A stretch of 64,000 nucleotides of DNA from Apostichopus japonicus. Taxonomy: Eukaryota > Echinodermata > Holothuroidea > Aspidochirotida > Stichopodidae. The position numbers and the translations under genes were made by a program. The DNA is taken from the NCBI RefSeq assembly GCF_037975245.1, contig NC_092573.1:988001-1052000 (forward strand), in the 5' to 3' direction. The notes under the pieces were generated by a model. The model did not search any database, was not told the DNA's origin, and worked only from the letters and a program-made list of their open reading frames with translations. Shown in pieces: positions 60,701 through 64,000 of the stretch (within the stretch, counting starts at the first letter, position 1; each line of letters begins with the position of its first letter).

Positions 60701-63700
60701 GGGTTTGGACTCAACTTTAGTGGTCGATAGCTCATATATCTCGTAAATCACAAATGCCTTCTTGAATTATCATCTTCACATGTCACTCTCCATTTTGACC
60801 AGAAGTTTCTTTTACCCTTTCAAACTTTGTTTATCATTTCCTCATAAATCATTTTTTCCCATAAATCCATTTGTAGAAAACTGATGACCAAACACGGGCA
60901 ACTGTTTTAGTTTGAGTCGTGATGTTTTTATTTTTGAGAATATCTCTTGTATATTTTCCCACTACATTAAGGCATACAAAAATTTCAGTACCAGAGTGGG
61001 AATTTTGAAGAAACGGTTAGAGGAATACAAGAAACACCTCCCTGATAAAGAGATGAGCCCACTTCCTTCTCCATCCATAGATGCTCCATCTCCTGGTGAG
61101 TAATCGAGGCATCATCAAAGCTGATAAATTCCACTTCAGGGGGAGGGGGAGAGGGGTTCTGTAGTGGAGTACATTTTTCCATATTCATATTCATACTCAG
61201 GACTTTGTATTTTAACACGCCAACGTACTGGGAGAAATCAAATTTAATGTACTAGTACTCATACTCAGGACCTGGTACTCATACTTTGGGTTTTCTTGTC
61301 CTCGTGTTTGTACTCAAGACTTTGTGCTCACACTACAAGTTTGGATTGTGGGGTATCCAATAATGTGTAAATATTGCATGGATTGGTTTGATTGTTTCCA
61401 AGGACCAGCTCAAAATACAGCATTAAAACAGGTTGACCAATTGAACAGTAACTTGTGCACTGGCTTTCTTAGAAGTACCAATAATGAGTACCAACAGAAG
61501 TGCCAATAATGAGTACCAACAGAAGTACCAATAATGAGTGCCAACAAAAGTACCAAACAGTATCCAGTATAATTGAGTACTGTATGCCATTCCTATTCCT
61601 TTGAGTCCTAGACGTGTAGGCTTTCTTCATCTGACAGTGCATTAATCGGAGATAGTCATGTTATATAGGTTTGCATCCCTGCAAGGTTTCTGACCCCTTT
61701 GACCCTCTCCTTCAACAGGTGCTACGCCCCCAGATGACCCTGCAATGGACAAGGTGGATGTCGAGGACATGGAGGTCTCGGATGAGGAAGGTGGAGTACA
61801 GCGTGGATCAATAATGGGTCAGTGTGGTAGCAGTTAGATTTTAGGCAAGATTCTGGTGTCAGTGTTGTTGTTGTTCTCTATGGGTAAATTAAGATGCAAT
61901 TTAAGTAGAAAGACAAAATGCACTCATCTTGCATCACTAACTTGAGTGTTATGCTCATGAAACACATTTTAGTCTACAGCATACTGTGATAATTTATGAG
62001 CAATTATCCTCATCGTAAGCTAAGGCTCCTGAATCAACTGATTTTTCTTTCCATTCACACAGCCGTGTCCACTGTGACCCACAAGAAGACAACTTCCAAA
62101 TCAATACGAGTAACACCGCTCCGTGAGCAAAAATCAGGGAATTTGGAACAGTTGGCAAATTTCACAGGTAAAGATAAACCTTATGCCTTTCTACGAGTTT
62201 GCCATCTCTTATCTATTAATGTGCTGGTCAGGATGTCAGAGAGTAGCTTGTCACAGAACCATGTGATAACTATACTTTAAAACAGTTAGGGCAACTTTTT
62301 TATACAAAGAAAGAATTGAGAGAATGCATGATTACTTTAGTAAATGCTGTGTATAAATGAACTGGAAACTGTGATAGAGTAAACAAATTCAGACTAGAAG
62401 CAAATGAAGTGAACCCCCCACCCCACCTCTCCAAAAAATACCACAAGAAAAGAACCCTTGAAAAGAGCTTTTTAAGTGTTGTTAGCATTGGCAAAACTTG
62501 TTTTACAGCACTAGTTGCATATTCCCTTAAGCAACGTTTTTGTCTTCTTTATCGTCGTAGGTGCCTCTTTCTTGACTGGTGGTCTTAGCTTCAAAGGTTC
62601 AGCAACAAACACACCCAGTCCTTCTCATTCTAATACCTCGGCACCATCTCCAGAAAACTCACCAAGTGACCTTAACCTAACATCGCAAGAGACTACAGAG
62701 GCCAAATACGACCCAGAGTTAGAAGCAGCTCCAACAGTACCCGAGGTGAATCGACAGGTGACAACAGAGATGTCCTTCTATGGTTCACAAGTGACGCACA
62801 GCCCCATCGTACCCTACGGCGACGACGAAGAGAGGGAACCGTCAAAGGGAGAGTCGCCAGATGAAAGCAGCGGCACCCCACTCCGAGACGAGATGCAGAC
62901 TGCAAGCAGTATGCAGAAGGTAGTAGAGGAAGCCACCACAAATCCCATCGAGTTCTTATCTAAGATAATCAACCGTTCCAAGACCTCCACTGCCAACCAG
63001 AGCGGCCCATCAAAATCGTTCATATCCAGTCTCAGTATGCTCACTCAGTCAGTGCAATCTGCTATACAAAAGGAAAACAGCACAGCGTCCGGTGAGAGCC
63101 ATGAAGACCACAAGTCCACCCGTCAGAGTAACCGCCTGTCTCGCGACGTAGCCGCTGAACAAAAACCGGCGGTCCCTGCCTCGAGTGCGTCGCAACCGTT
63201 TGGTTTGGGTCAGTTCTTAGCTAACTTGAACACTAGTAATGCAGAGGAGGAGGAGGAGGATGAGGAATCTGGAGAGAACAGTCCTGAAAGGGACATGCCT
63301 GCCTCTTTGAGTGGTGACGTATCAAATTATGAACCCTCTCAGATTCACGGACAGATTCCAGCAGGGGTTGCTACGGATAATGTTGTGAATGCAGAAGCTA
63401 ATGAAAGAATCCATCTCACACCAGTGCTGAGCGCAGCAGTGACCATGCCACAGGCACCTTCAGTTATCAGTACTCCTTTAGTGCCACCCATACCACCTCC
63501 AGTGCCCCCTCCAGCACCTCCTCCAGAGGAACCGTCTGTTTTGCTTCCTGATCTGCCGCCAGGTCCACCGCCAGGACCTCCTCCAGGGCCACCTCCCCCT
63601 GATGCTAGAAGAGGTCCTCAAAGAGGTTTTGAAGATAGGGGAAATCAGAGGTATGAACCTGCATCGGAGGCTCAAGGCCATAGTGTCATCATGTATGAGA

Positions 63701-64000
63701 TGGCCCCGGATGATGAAGACATAAAGCCAGCATTTAGTGAGCAGTACGAGCCTTATCAACCAGAAGCACCCCCCACTACCCCATTCTCAACCAGTCAGGA
63801 CCCCTCCTTTACAACACCGGAGTACACAAATTCTTTTAGCAGTGCAACCATGCAGACCATGTACAATAGTAACGTCAATGACAATCAGTTCATGCCGGAG
63901 CCCTTGGTACGTATGTCCGAGCCTGTGTACTCTATGGCTAACCCTGTTCAGCCGGAACCACTGATGATGTCCGAGCCAGTCACCCATCCTGGCAGAGATA
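57605..64000 (+). CDS. RPRD2: RPRD2-like CTD-interacting protein, spliced, 9 exons seen, 3' end outside window
   Basis: Human RPRD1/2 proteins bind the phosphorylated C-terminal repeats of RNA polymerase II through an N-terminal CID and act with phosphatases in transcription control in the nucleus. Nine exons join in phase to 838 residues before the window ends. CID about 4-132 (FWVAHHRNHSKQIVEVWIQS; LMYLANDVIQNSRRKG; IITIWEERSIF). RPRD coiled-coil region about 150-275 (GGKRFSEQFEDGANKLEEYV). PSPSIDAPSP follows, then VDVEDMEVSDEE, both matching human RPRD2 rather than RPRD1. The remainder is low-complexity: FGLG near 572, a Glu run near 590 and a proline-rich tract about 666-710. Start ATG at 57643 has an in-frame TAA at 57622. 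The stop lies beyond 64000. Confidence 0.93.
58418..58550 (+). CDS. RPRD2: RPRD2-like exon: CID part 2
   Basis: Residues 53-95. HRLTLMYLANDVIQNSRRKG is the conserved CTD-binding helix region of CID proteins, followed by FKEAFATVLEEAATLC. Phase 1 in (atttcag|cg), phase 2 out (tgcag|gtgacc). Confidence 0.95.
59806..59906 (+). CDS. RPRD2: RPRD2-like exon: CID part 3
   Basis: Residues 97-129: HESIRKNVLRIITIWEERSI, then FDDDFCERLQAAT. RIxxIWEER closes the CID. The acceptor follows a long CT-rich tract. The intron before it (58551-59805) is AT-rich with a G-run near 59353. Confidence 0.94.
60050..60232 (+). CDS. RPRD2: RPRD2-like exon: linker and coiled-coil start
   Basis: Residues 131-190. After an STRSAKPK linker, ELKRNQLNNLNVDVASMESI matches human RPRD2 (IELKEKQLSTMRVDVCSTE). 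Phase 1 on both sides; the donor gtcaat is non-consensus but the frame demands it. Confidence 0.92.
60503..60678 (+). CDS. RPRD2: RPRD2-like exon: coiled-coil region
   Basis: Residues 192-249: RAGGKRFSEQFEDGANKLEE and a heptad-like run VDMRREVVSLLKKSEIFYDA, equivalent to the dimerising coiled coil of RPRD proteins. Phase 1 in, phase 0 out (aac|gtaagt). Confidence 0.94.
60972..61095 (+). CDS. RPRD2: RPRD2-like exon: coiled-coil end and PSPS motif
   Basis: Residues 250-290: AYKNFSTRVGILKKRLEEY then LPSPSIDAPSP, which matches the human VPSPSMDAPSP. Phase 0 in, phase 1 out. 61180-61560 downstream holds diverged 'gtactcatactcagg' and 'agtaccaataatgagt' repeats. Confidence 0.93.
61719..61817 (+). 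CDS. RPRD2: RPRD2-like exon: acidic VEDMEVSDEE motif
   Basis: Residues 292-323. VDVEDMEVSDEEGG matches the human RPRD2 DVEDMELSDVEDD motif, a family marker. Phase 1 on both sides; donor gtcagt. Confidence 0.92.
62063..62167 (+). CDS. RPRD2: RPRD2-like exon: basic linker
   Basis: Residues 325-358: VSTVTHKKTTSKSIRVTPLR then SGNLEQLANFT. No known domain; basic and Ser/Thr-rich. Phase 1 on both sides (cacag|cc ... cacag|gtaaag). Confidence 0.85.
62561..64000 (+). CDS. RPRD2: RPRD2-like large disordered exon, open at window end
   Basis: Residues 360-838 and still open at 64000 (no stop in 479 codons). Ser/Pro-rich start, NPIEFLSKIINRS (similar to the human NPLANILSKV segment), FGLGQFL, a Glu run, a PPxPPP tract at about 63480-63600, and then spaced EP-containing text (MPEPLVRMSEPVY, QPEPLMMSEPV). 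The higher GC than the introns fits coding use. Confidence 0.92.

Noticed and set aside
1-64000. tRNA, rRNA or a multi-gene novel system
   Set aside because: No tRNA A/B-box cloverleaf or rRNA text was seen while reading, and all convincing coding sequence belongs to two known protein families.

Overview
The window is eukaryotic nuclear DNA: AT-rich, with GT-AG introns, many micro- and minisatellites, and decayed LINE and DNA-transposon remnants. The protein families, gene structure and repeat types (CR1/L2-like LINEs, non-autonomous hAT, AGGTCA-rich dispersed repeats) suggest an invertebrate deuterostome, most likely an echinoderm such as a sea cucumber. The species is an inference. I see no prokaryotic gene, rRNA, tRNA or CRISPR array.

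Two protein-coding genes explain almost all real coding sequence. (1) A minus-strand gene from 48624 to 2893 has 31 coding exons that join in frame into 1871 residues. It is a membrane-anchored, long-form PCSK5 (PC5/6B)-type proprotein convertase: signal peptide, inhibitory prodomain, subtilisin-like catalytic domain with intact Asp/His/Asn/Ser, P domain, a very long furin-like cysteine-rich region, one transmembrane helix and an acidic cytoplasmic tail. (2) A plus-strand gene from about 57605 to beyond the window end is RPRD2-like. It has an RNA polymerase II CTD-interacting domain, an RPRD coiled-coil region and a long disordered, proline-rich C-terminal part that runs off the window. The two genes are head to head, about 9 kb apart.

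Layout: 1-2892 is downstream/3'UTR sequence of PCSK5 with a 24-bp minisatellite. 2893-31013 holds the tail, cysteine-rich and P-domain exons, with introns carrying a 540-bp perfect (GGGAA)n tract, a 3.4-kb 97-bp satellite, AGGTCA-rich repeats, a partial exon duplication and a LINE 3' remnant. 32055-37233 holds the catalytic exons and a 57-bp minisatellite. 37234-46886 is a 9.7-kb intron with a clean non-autonomous hAT element. 46887-48624 holds the prodomain and signal exons. 48625-57604 is intergenic/5' sequence with several LINE fragments, a foldback element nested in a CR1-like LINE, and a possible RPRD2 promoter. 57605-64000 holds RPRD2.

The two genes have no obvious joint function: one acts in the secretory pathway, the other in nuclear transcription control. 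I found no multi-gene novel system. The most notable signals are the repeat structures, the nested transposons, the duplicated exon piece and a polybasic stretch inside the convertase catalytic domain.
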